Below are positions 26,201 to 38,200 of a DNA stretch of 64,000 nucleotides, in pieces. The notes beneath the pieces were generated by a model. The model was not told the DNA's origin and did no database searches. It worked only from the letters and a program-made list of their open reading frames with translations. A program made the translations under genes and the position numbers. Positions within the stretch are counted from its first letter, which is position 1. The number at the start of each line of letters is the position of its first letter. Source of the DNA: Setophaga petechia (Eukaryota; Chordata; Aves; Passeriformes; Parulidae); contig JANCRA010000005.1 in assembly GCA_024362935.1 (NCBI GenBank), positions 19,480,235-19,544,234 of the forward strand. The letters run 5' to 3'.

Positions 26201-29200
26201 AAATACCTGCTCCATATTTTCTGTCTGAGACTTAATGTGAATTAGGGTGTAATTAACATCGGTGTGAATGTCTTGATGATAGATGCTAATGCCAGTGATG
26301 AAGATTGTTTCAGGCCTTTAACTTAAAGGAAATTATGTCATGGGAATATCTGTAGTACCAGAATGATGTTGTATTAAGTTTGCTCAGATATTGAGAATAT
26401 GTTGTGCCAAAAACGCTTTAGGTGAGAACAGTTACTGTTGTTGGGTGCTATATGTGGAACATACTTTCAGTTATTATACAGGTTTCCATCACTGTGGGCC
26501 AGGTATAGGAAGGCAAGTTAAGAGTTCTTGCAGTGTTTCCTGCAGTGATGTCCCCATTCTCACCTTGGTTCAGTTTCTTGCATCGGCAACTTTATCTTTG
26601 GGGGTATTTGCTGGGAGAACCAGTTTCTGTACCTAACAGCAGAATTATGTCCTCATGTTTTTGGAAGTACTTCTGAGGTGATAATAACATGGTAGTGCCA
26701 TAATAAAAATATGGGAGCACTGAATCTAAGGCAGATCAAATAAAGAAGTGATCTGTATACAGTCTGGTGAAAGCATGGCTGCTGAGGGTGGTTTTAAAAT
26801 TTCTAATTCTATGCTTATGAAAGGTTAATACTTCCAGAAGGAATAGGCAAGGGATTTTTAGACTTTGGATTTTTATCACTACACAGCTTGTCTTCTTACT
26901 AAGCCAAGCAAGTCCAGATGGTGCTAATTCAGAACCTAAAGTACTAAGTGAAAAGTGACTTCAAAGCTAGCAGATATGTTCATGGATGTGCAGTGAAAAG
27001 GTTGATTTATAATGCATTTTGAGGCTAATTGAGTGAAACATAGAACTGTGCTGAGACTTATATATATATATGTACAATACATTTAAATACTGATCTGGTT
27101 AAAAAACCCACTAACAGTTGTGTGAAGAATAACAAAGCTGCACATTAATTTAGTTATTGAGGAAAAAACACTAGAGGTTTATTTAAAAAGTATAGGATGC
27201 TATGGCAGTAGAAATGAAAATCAGTGTAGAAATGTCTTGCTTGAAAATAAATGAAAACCTTATTTTGTGGTTAGATGGCTGCAAGTGATGAGGCAGCTTT
27301 ATAAGGCACTACTGAAATAATTGTTCACAGTGTATCATTTTAGGACATCCTGTTGTAGGATGTACAAATTTAGGATAAAATAATTGTTAGAACTTTACTA
27401 CTTTCACAGGCGTGCTGAGACATTATATTCCTTGTTTGAACATTTCTGGGTTGGCTTTCTTTAGTCTGGAAAGTATAGAATGAGAAGATTAGATTCTGGG
27501 GAGAGGTAATAAAATTAGCAGCCTAAGATAGCCCTCCCTATAAAAAGGTCTTTTCATTTGGTCTGTTTCTAGAAAACAGTCATCACTTTTGGTTTGTCAT
27601 AGCAACTGGTGTTTCCCAGGGTATGTTGATTGTACATTCATAAAGGAATATTTTATAATAAAAGAAAGATAAGTTTTGTATGATGCTTATTAATGTCAAC
27701 ATTTCTTTATAATTTGCAGATTGCTTTTACAAAAACATTTGTTCAGCACTATGCTTTTATTATGAAAACACTGAAGAAAAGCCATGAATCAGACACCATG
27801 TCTAATAGAATTGTGCATATCAGTGTTCAGTTGTTCAGCAATGAAGAGCTGGCACGCCAAGTAACAGAAGAATGCCAACTGCTGGATATTATGGTCACTG
27901 TTCTGTTGTACATGATGGAAAGTTGCCTTATTAAAAGTGAATTGCAAGGTAGGTTTAGTTGTTTGTTTGTTTCTTCCCATGAATAATAAATTGATTATAG
28001 AGGAAATTTAATTTTTCTTTGGTGGTCAATCCACTCCACTGATGCCTTTCCAAAAATGTACAGGATCTAGCAATATATGGTAGAGGAAGAGTCTCAAAAT
28101 TCCCTGGGAATATAAAGGTAGTTATCAGGAGTGATACTAATGTTTTATCCTTTGGTTTGTATGTTTTTTTTAAGGAATGTTACATGATTTAGAATGCAGG
28201 TTATTACCTACTACTTAATTTATTGTGTGAAGTGCATAAGCAACTATTTGAATGAAAAATTATATACATAAATTGAGACCTGTATGAATTTAAAAAATAT
28301 TTTCAAAGAATTTCACAAGCTATTTGCAGTATTTAAAATTGTTTTAATTTTTAAAACTTGTGATTGTCTTGATATAATTAGAGGAGAATAATTTAATAGT
28401 TTGTCAATAGAGCAATTTTATCAACCTTTTGTTTGACAAAGTGGCAGTTTGAATTTGAGCTACTGTAGACTGTATAACTTCTTTAGTGAAAACAGCTGTT
28501 CTATTTTCACCCTCCTTGTTTTACCTGTCCTTATATGAAAATGGCACAATTGAATCTTTCTGATCTCTGACATTGACACTCTTATGCACCTAACAGACTG
28601 GAGACCTCAGCCCTCTTCATCCTAGTTTCAATCTGAGAGTATCCCCTAGACAGGCTGAGTGCTGCAGCTAAATAAGTATCACAAACTTATGCATGAGATT
28701 TTATTTTTTTTCCCAAAGTATTCTTGTCTCAGAGTCCAATCTGTGTATAGCCTCCACCAAAATATCTGTGCAGAAGTGGGAAATCCTCACTCATCTAGCT
28801 ATCAAGAGTGCCCTCATTCAGCAGCACTTCAATATGAAAAATGTTTCTGTTGCCCTACATAGGCTGCTTTACAGTATTAAAAGAAAAATGCTGAATATTT
28901 AATAGTTTGTATATCAAGTGATTTTTGCTAAATAAATGCCATATTGGTGGAATGTAATTTAAAAATCTTTCTAAGCATCTTTTGAATGTTACTTTTTGGT
29001 CAGTATGGGATGTTGCTAGCATGGTGGTAGGGTTCTGTAATGGGTCAGAATTTCAGTACAGCAGAAAAATGGGTCAGAATTTCAGTACAGCAGAACCACT
29101 CTACATACAGATTTACCTCATCATCCACAGACTGGAGTCTCTTAATAAGTGTCTTTTCTTCTTTCTGTTGAAATAGAATATTAACTGACATGGGTACTGG

Positions 29201-32200
29201 AACTTGTTTCACTTGGATCATGAATCCAGAACCAATTCTGTTTCCATTCTGATCTTTCTAGGAGTCCCTCTTATGAAAAAGAAACAAAGAGATTTATTTG
29301 GCAGATGTAGAGGATGAACTTCTGTAATTTGGGGTGGGAGAGAAAGATACACAAACCCCACCCCAGCTTCGATTTCTTATCCTCCTCTTCTAGGAACCTT
29401 CTCCTGCCCCAGTCCTGGGCAGGCTGCATACACCCTCTCTCTGTCCCAAATTCAGAGTGGAAATGTTTTGCTCTGCTCTTTTCAAACTCAACATGCCAGT
29501 GTAGGTTCTGATCACCAGATTGGTTCTTGAATGCTGTAAGGTACCTTGCTCACTGGGGTTATGTCAAATTCAAAGTAGAATTCAGGTGTTTGTAATAGGA
29601 ATTGTATTTATTTGGTTTTTTAATAATTAGAAATATTGGAAGAGCCATAGCTGTGATGGTTTTCCTAACATGCTACTTTCCAGAGGTTGTGATATTGTTC
29701 AAAGTTTAGGTGACTCTTGCTGAGTGGCATCTGTGTAGACTAGTCCATGATGGAAAAACAGCTTCAGGTACATGAAAGAGCCATTTTAGTTTTCTGCAGT
29801 TTTCTCTGTGTGTGTCTGACCCCAGCATTAAAGTACATCCTAATTGATATTTTTGCATTCTTTTGTAACTTTATTAATAAATTTTAAAAATTACTTTGTC
29901 TTCTCCTTTTGTTTTTTGTTTTTTTTTTTTTTTTTTCTTTTTTAAATCTAGATGAAGAGAATAGTTTACATGTTGTGGTGAATTGTGGGGAAGCACTACT
30001 GAAGAATAACACTTACTGGCCCCTGGTTAGTGATTTTATAAACATACTTTCACACCAAAGTGTGGCAAAGAAGTTTTTGGAAGATCATGGTCTTTTGGTA
30101 ACATGGATGAATTTTGTATCATTTTTTCAAGGTATGTGACTTTTATGATCAGTACTGATACAAGGATGTTAGGACAGTTAATGTTTACTGTAGTGAAATC
30201 CCTACAGTTCTGTATGCATATATTTAATCTATTAGTATTCCCTCAATATTGTATTTCTTGAAGGGTACAGTATATTCTAGAAAACAGGTTACAAAAATTA
30301 TCTAATGGATCTTTTTCTTGTGTGAAGTAGTCGAAGAGCAGTCACATCACAGTTGACTGAGATCTATGGTGCAAGAATTCTGAGGTTATACTTGAAGTAC
30401 AGATCATAACTGTAAACCAGACTTTTACTGGTGAAGTTCAAAATTTAAATATGCAGGAAATTATTCTCATATATCTGGATCTTCTTCTAAGTGTTGCTTT
30501 TGATTATATGAAAAATATTTTAAGATAGTGTATCTTAATGCTGATAAATGTTTTGCTTAGAAAGACGACCAGCATTCAGATGTTCTAATTGACTGAGTAA
30601 CATTCAGAGTAGAAGTTCATGTCCCCTGAACAGCAAGGACTGCAGTTATTAGCCAGTTTTTTGTCTTTTCTGGGATATTTTTGTTCAAACTTTGTTTTAT
30701 CAGATTCTCCCACTAGATAAAATAGTGTTTGTAATAGGATAGTGTTTGTGGAGTTGTTTTTCGAGGTGTGTTAAATGCATAATACTAAAAAGACTGCATT
30801 CCATTTATCCCTGGTTATATCTTGGGTTGTATAACTCTGCTTAAATCTTGGAAGGTATGAATTTAAATAAACGGGAGTTGAATGAGCATGTGGAGTTTGA
30901 ATCACAGACATACTACGCTGCCTTTGCTGCTGAGCTGGAGGCCTGTGCCCAGCCCATGTGGGGTCTGCTGTCACACTGCAAAGTTAGGGTAAGGCTGACA
31001 TTTCCCTCTCATGATTCTTGGTTTTATTTGTGACTTATTCCAGAATTCTCAATCTTGAAAAGACTGTCTTTTGTGTTTTGAAAAGGCTTTGGTTTGGCTG
31101 TCTTTGTCTATTTAAATAACACAAAACTCCAGTCAGCTCGGATTCTGTGTATAGTGAGTGTAGAATTCATGCTGGCACATAATTTATTGTCTCCAGTACT
31201 GGGACTACAAGTTCAGGATGTGTGCAGTCACTTCATATGACTGTACATATGGAATAACTTCAGATCTAATAAACAACTTGATAAATGTCTCTGAGTCATT
31301 CTGCCTTTGTTCAGTGGAATGGAGATACATAAGTCATCCTAATGTGATTCTAATGTTGGCTGTGTCTGTGAGCAGACATTTCATTATGATGGGAGATGGA
31401 GTAATTTATGGGTTTGTGTGGTTCTTCTATCAATTTGAGGTGAAAACCTCTTTGGTTCTGACATCAAATGGTCTCCAAACTAGAGCAAAGACTTGTTGCT
31501 ATTTGCTAGACTGTAAATTATGTTAAGTTACAGCAAAAATAGAATCCATTAGCTTTTAGGAATATTTAACATATGAAAAATACTTTTTACTGTTTTTCTG
31601 TGAAATAAATACTTGTATTTGAAATTAGCCTATTAAGATAATTAATAGTGTCAGTGAGGCAGTACTGACTGGATTGAACTGCACACTGAGAAGCTGTGCA
31701 AGCAGTCCATGTGATTTTAAAACAGCTTGGATCAGGCAGTTGTAAAAGCCTTTCTGTGATGTAAATCACACTGATACATTATGAATTTATCAATTTATGA
31801 GTCTACATTGGTTTTTGAAAACTGAATTACAGCTTCTAGCTATTTGAAGTGCCTCTTTTCATTTTTCTTTAGGGATGGGATTGTCTTTTTTTTAAGGCCA
31901 TGCTTCTCCATCAGTTGTCAGTTATGTCTTCAGCCACATGTTTGAACCTTTTGGTCATTATCAATAAATCTGAAAATGTTAAAGAAATTTCATAGCTTAG
32001 TTGTTGTATTTATGAAACCTGGAGGGTTGGAAGCTCATTTCTCACAGGATAGGGGAAGCCAGCAGAGCCTGTCCTTCATAGAGAGTGGAGCAACAGGATG
32101 GGAGTGTGGCTGTTGTATTTCCTGATGTGAAAAGGTGCCTGACTGAAATAGCTGCCACTTGCACAACTTTTGGCTGGCCTGAACACTGCTGTCTTTTGCA

Positions 32201-35200
32201 TGAGAAGTGTGTCATTGGATATCCTGAGAGTGTGAGGCAAGTCTGGAGTCTGTGTTTAGGGGGAAGTGAAGATTAAAGGAAAAATCTGTTAAGAAAATAG
32301 GCTTTGCAAGTTCTGCTGATCAGAGCAATTTGGTTTAGCTTCTTTTCTGCTTTTTCTTCTTGCACATGACTGCTTCTCTCCTGGAAGGCAATGGACAGCT
32401 CAAACCCTGAAACATGATTTAACCTGAAATATAGTGTAGTTTTATGGCATTGTTACACAGTTATATCATACAATCATAACAAGGTTTGCTTACCATTGAA
32501 ATCTATGCAGTATTGTGGTATCATATCATTTAGGGTGTCTTGTGTTAGCCAACTGTAAGGACCTTCTCAGTAGATAGAACTTGTAGGCCATTAGCTACAG
32601 TAGAAATAAATGGATAAATTAAACAACAGTAGGCACTGGGAGCACCTAGAGAGTGAGTCCTGTGGGGAGCAGCTGAGGGAGCTGGGGGTGTTCAGCCTGG
32701 AGAAGAGAAGGCTCAGAGGTGACCTTGCAATTCTCTGTAGTACCCTTTAAGGAGGGTGTAGCCAGGTGGGAGTTTGCCTCTTCTGACAGGTAACCAGCAA
32801 AAGGACAAGAGAAAATGGCATCAAGATGCAGCAGAGGAGATTCAGGGTGGGCAACAGGAAGAATTTCTTCATGAAAAGTGTGGCTAAGCATTGGAGTGGG
32901 CTATCCAGGAGTAGTGGAGTGGAGTCCCAGTCCCTGAAAGTGTTCAAGAAACAACTGGACCTGGCACTTAGTGCTGTGGTTTAGTCAATAACGTATTGTT
33001 CAGTCAATGATCTTGGAGGTATTTTCCAACCTCAATGATTCTGTGTACTGTAAAAATATTATTGAAATAATTTTATTTATTTGTAGTAGGGAAACAATGG
33101 GACTTAAAATTTTTTGGCTCATGTAAGTGTGCTGGTTTCTCTTAACTGCAGGAAACTCAAGAATACACACGCAATGTTGTCAGATACTGCCTTGAAGCAC
33201 TTCAAGACTGGTTTGATGCTATCAACTTTGTAGATGAGGTAAATATCCTTAGTGAATTTAAGCAAAGCACTGTGAAAATCTGATTAAATTTAAAAGGTGA
33301 TATGCTCCCTACACCCAGCCCCCTCCCCTTAATTTAAGTGACTATTCAAGCTAGTGATCAAAAAAAGGATTGCCTTGCTGAAATTAGAGTTTGTAGTTAA
33401 TACTTAAAATGTTATGTCCTAGGACCTTGTTTTTCCTGTAGTCTTGGTGATTTAGATTTGCTGGTGCAAGCTTAAGCTATGAGTTTTAAAAGCAATGCTT
33501 TCCCTGTCTGAGGAAAACTTCTGAATAATCAGAAAGACAGGGGAATAAAATACTGTTGTGTTACTGAAAAGTAAGTCTATCAAATGAAGACATGTAAAAT
33601 ACTGTCCTTGGTGGTTGTGCCAAAGATATTTGTATGTTTGTTTTTCCAATATGTTATATTAAATATCTTTATTTTATTTTCAGCCAGCACCTAACCAAGT
33701 TACTTTTCATTTGCCACTGCACCGTTACTTTGCCATGTTTTTGAGTAAGGTAAGCATGTGTTGTAGTTTCACAGAAGATGGAAATTCCCTGTTGAATGTA
33801 ATCATTCAACACAGCATATGCTTGCTTTTGTTTCTAGGCTGTTAAATGCCAAGAACTAGATCTGGATACTATCCTGCCAGATCAGGAGATGCTGATGAAA
33901 CTCATGATTCATCCACTTCAGATTCAGGTACAGACTTCTAACTTAACAATAGGAAGTATGTCTTAATTGTGGAATGTAAAAATAAGCCCTATGTGACAAT
34001 AATAACAATAATATACTGAGTAGTTACGGTAACATCTTTTTTTTTCCCTTCCTCTTTCCAAAATTAAAAGTGGAGCATTAGTTATCATACTCTGAGAAGC
34101 ACATAACAATAGTATTCACTGCAGCTCTTCAAAAATGGTAGGATGGACCAATCCTCTGAAAACATAGAATTGTAAAGTGAACAGAATGGAGTGCAGTTTG
34201 ACAAGAAACCCAGATCTTTTTGTATTTTAAATTGAGAGAGAGTTCCAGAATGGATGCACAACATTTTTATTTGCAAATTTGGACTTGTGCATAAGTGGCA
34301 GTGAGAAGTATTTGTAATCACTGCTTTTAGATCTAATCCCTTTTTAATCGTGATGCCTTAATTTTTGGTTCATTTTGGTACCACAATACCTTCATTTGAG
34401 TTGGTTTCAAGATTTTAAGGAATAACTACATTTATAAATCACATCATTTGTCTTTGATTACTTTCATTGTCTGAAATACGCTCTTATATGAAAGTATGGT
34501 ATCTGTTTCATGAACTTCCAGTAGTTCTTTTTATCTCTTATTCTCCAGAAGTAAATTAGTATTAAAAAGTCTGTAAAATTGTAGTATGTATGCATGTCTA
34601 TGTGTAATGATAGTGAATAAGATGATGAGAGGGCTGGAGCACCTCTGTTATGAAGACAGACTGAGAGAATTGTCATTCACCCTGGAGAAGAGAAGGCTCT
34701 GGGGAGACCTTAGAGTAGCCTTCTACAGGGCCTACAAGAGAGCTGGGGGCAAACTTTTTAGCAGGGCCTGTTGCAATAGAACAAGATTAGTGGGTTTAAA
34801 GTGAAGTAGGGTTGGTTTACATTACCTGTAGTACCCTTTTTGCTATGAGGGTGGTACAACACTGGAGCAGGTTGTCCATGGAAGTGGTAGATGCCCCATC
34901 CCTGGGAACATCCCAGGTTAGATTGGATGGGGCTCTGAACAACCTGACCTAGTTGAAGATGCCCCTGATCATTGCAGGGGGAGTGGACTAGATGACCTTT
35001 AAAGGCCCCTTCCCACCAAAACTGTTCTGTGACTCTCCAAGAAAGCCCCAGGGGAACTACTTACAATGACATGTAGTGACAGGACAAGGGGCAAGGGCTT
35101 TAAGCTGAGAGAGAGTAGTTTAGATGAGATATCACAAAGACATCCTTTGCTCTGAAGGTGGTGAGACACTGGAACAGGTTGCCCAGAAAAGTCAAGGATA

Positions 35201-38200
35201 CCCCATCCCTGGAAGTGTTCAAGACTGGGGTGAACGGGGCTTTAAGCAAACTGGCTTTCAGCACCTGGAAAGTGTCCTTGCCCATTGCATAAGGGTTGGA
35301 AATCTTTAAGGTCCCTTCCAATTTGAACTGTTATTTGATTTCTATTTTTCTGTGGTACCATACTGATGATCTGCTAACATTGAACTGAGTAGCTGAACAT
35401 CCCTGAAATGTTTATAACTTTTTATGTTCCCTGAGCAGGCAAGTCTTTCTGAAATTCACAGCAATATGTGGGTTAGAAATGGTCTACAAATTAAAGGACA
35501 GGCCATGACTTACGTGCAGTCTCATTTCTGCAATTCAATGATTGATCCTGACATTTATCTGCTGCAAGTAAGTTATGTTTTCAGAGAAGCCAAGCCAATA
35601 TTATTTACCTACAAACTATTGACTAGAATTAATTCTAATAAAATTAATTTACTCTCTTTCTACAGGTCTGTGCCTCTAGACTGGACCCAGATTATTTTAT
35701 TTCATCTGTTTTTGAAAGGTAGGACTAAAAGATGAATGCTCTTGTTTGATGTTGTGCTGACTGTTTTGCTAATTTATACCATGTAATAGAAAAATTGCAT
35801 ATGTGATACATATCTTCAGTGGTACAACTCTGCCTAGCCAGAACTAACACCTGAGGGCTCTACTGAAACAGTATCTCTTGATTTTAAATAGCACTGGCTT
35901 TTGATTTACAGGGCAGTAGTGAAGATATTTGTTTTCTGAGCATCTTTAGGATTTTTTAAGTTTCATACATGTTCTTATGCTAGGATATTCTATCCTGAAG
36001 CAGTAGTGAAAGAGAATGTTTCCTTTCCTGGAAAAAAAATCAGGGTTTGAACACCAATTAGTATGCATTTGTTTTTATATATTGATAAATATAAGGTGTT
36101 TTCACGTGGAGTGAATATCACTATAGCACATTCCATTGATAGCTAAATAAAAATTGAAATTTAAAAAGGAGGGTTTTCATGTATGTTTGTTTGTACTTTG
36201 GGTTTTCATGTGGGCTTTTGTATTTCATTTTCAGTTGTTGTGAGTGCTATTCTGAGCTTATCAGTAGGTTTCACATTGGTGTTTTCATGTTGAGAATGTT
36301 TAATTGTTGTTTCTGCCTTTGCTGTTTGCTGTGTAGGTTTAAGGTGGTAGATCTGTTAACGATGGCTTCACAGCATCAAAATACAGTTCTTGACTCAGAG
36401 CACGAAAGGTCCATGCTGGAAGGAGCCTTAACATTTTTGGTCCTTTTGTTAAGTCTTCGTTTACACTTGGGTAAGGGTCACTACTTTAGGAATATCTGTA
36501 TGTAAGTAACATTATTACACCTTCATTTATATTCAACACTTAGTAGGTGCCTTAAAGCTGTTTAATTGTATAGTAACTTAAAGCATTCAGTACTCGGTTT
36601 CATCTTTGCCAGTGACTGTATTTTAATCCCTTATGAAATAGAAATAGATATATAAAAATGGAGAAAAATGGCTTTAATGGTGATTTGTGTGGGTGATGAC
36701 ACGAAGATTCTGTAGCTTTTCCAGAAAGACAGCAATTTGAGTTTATACTGGTATTTTCTGATTGAGATTGTGCCTTTCATAATATTTGCATGCCCCCCTT
36801 TTTTCCCCCTGTGTTTTTAAGGTACTGTATCTTTACTTAATATTAATTTGTATCATGTTTGACATGCTTTTAATGTCAGATGAAAACTGAATGTGTGTCT
36901 TAAAATCATGTTATTTTAACAGCTTTTTACATTTCATTGTTCTAGGAATGACAGATGATGAGATCCTCAGAGCAGAGATGGTAGCCCAGCTGTGTATGAA
37001 TGACAGGACACACAGTTCATTATTGGATCTCATATCCTTGGAATATATTCACTGATGTGTCTGAATGAGAATGACAGGTGTCTGGATTGTAGTGAGGCTT
37101 GAACGACATGGTTTTAGGTTACATAATTAAAAAAATGTGTGCCAGTGTGTTTGTATGTACTTACTCTATGTATACACACAGTACATACTGTATATACTTA
37201 CTAGCAAAAGCTCCAATTTTGGTTTTTCTTACAACAAATGCAATACTTTTTAATAGTTTACATTAGTTTTGATACAAAATGCTGTACTGGTCTTTAGAAG
37301 TCTTTTAGGTGTGAGGTAAAATGTGTGCTTTCCAATGACGTTGTAGAAAGTTTAGCAGGGCATCACATTTGTCTGGATTTGAGCCTTTGATTTTTGCTAA
37401 GTTTATGCCAATATAAAAAGCAGACATTCTACATTGTATTGGCTTTCACTATCAATAGCTGAAAATGCAAATAATAGCAATCCTGCATGTTGCTTTGACA
37501 TTAGAGTGAAGTGCATGTGTTATGGGGAAAGAATAGCAAACTCTAAGAAGTCCTTCTGCACAGGCATAGGGTTCATGTCCCTGGACAACTATGCAGGTTT
37601 TCCTGTTGTCACTCTTGGGCTATGTAGGGAAATTAAATAGCTTGTTGTGGATGCATACAAGAGCTTGAAATCCAGGTATAGGCAATGAGCAAAAATAGTA
37701 GGAATATGAAGATAGGAAAGGATGAGATCGAGACTAACAAATGCATAATAAGAATTATTGTTATTTGCTCTAGTAACTCAGTCAAGTATGTAAAATAAGT
37801 GATTACTTAGACCAATTCACTTAAGTGAATGACTTAGTTATATAAAATAAGTGAATAATTTATATAAGCAGTCACTTATCACTGAGCAGAAGTGCTGCTT
37901 GTGTTTTACAGAAACGCCAGTAGGTCAGTTAAATACTGCTACCAAAAATGAGAACTATGGAATCCAAGATGCAGAATTATTTATTGTGTTTATGGATCCT
38001 GAACTATTTGCTTGCTTTTTCTGCACTTGGATGTAAAAGCAAAATATTCTCCCTTTGAAGAGAGACAAAGTGTTTGTAGGTAAAGAGAGACAAAGTGTTT
38101 GTAAGTAAAGACAGTCACAGAAACTTTATATACACTACAGGCAGAGGTTGCTATTTCTCATTAAGTACTAACAGCTTGAACCAAATATGAAACAAGTCTT

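Larger units (their letters stand above)
27949..29951 (+). other. UBR3: Intron 8
   Basis: 2.0 kb. It contains a perfect 29-bp-period tandem duplication at 29041-29095. A very long pyrimidine tract with an 18-T run (29919-29936) leads into the acceptor ATCTAG. Confidence 0.8.
33928..35438 (+). other. UBR3: Intron 13
   Basis: 1.5 kb. Roughly half is two adjacent CR1 LINE fragments in the gene's orientation (34620-35037 and 35046-35340), ending about 100 bp before exon 14. Confidence 0.85.

Noticed and set aside
27059..27075. TATATATATA stretch considered as a promoter TATA box
   Set aside because: It is a short microsatellite in mid-intron with no downstream exon signal.
28659..28902. Coding-like frame ([20 protein letters not shown]) in intron 8
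   Set aside because: No homology recognised, and its phase and splice sites do not fit UBR3. Treated as chance.
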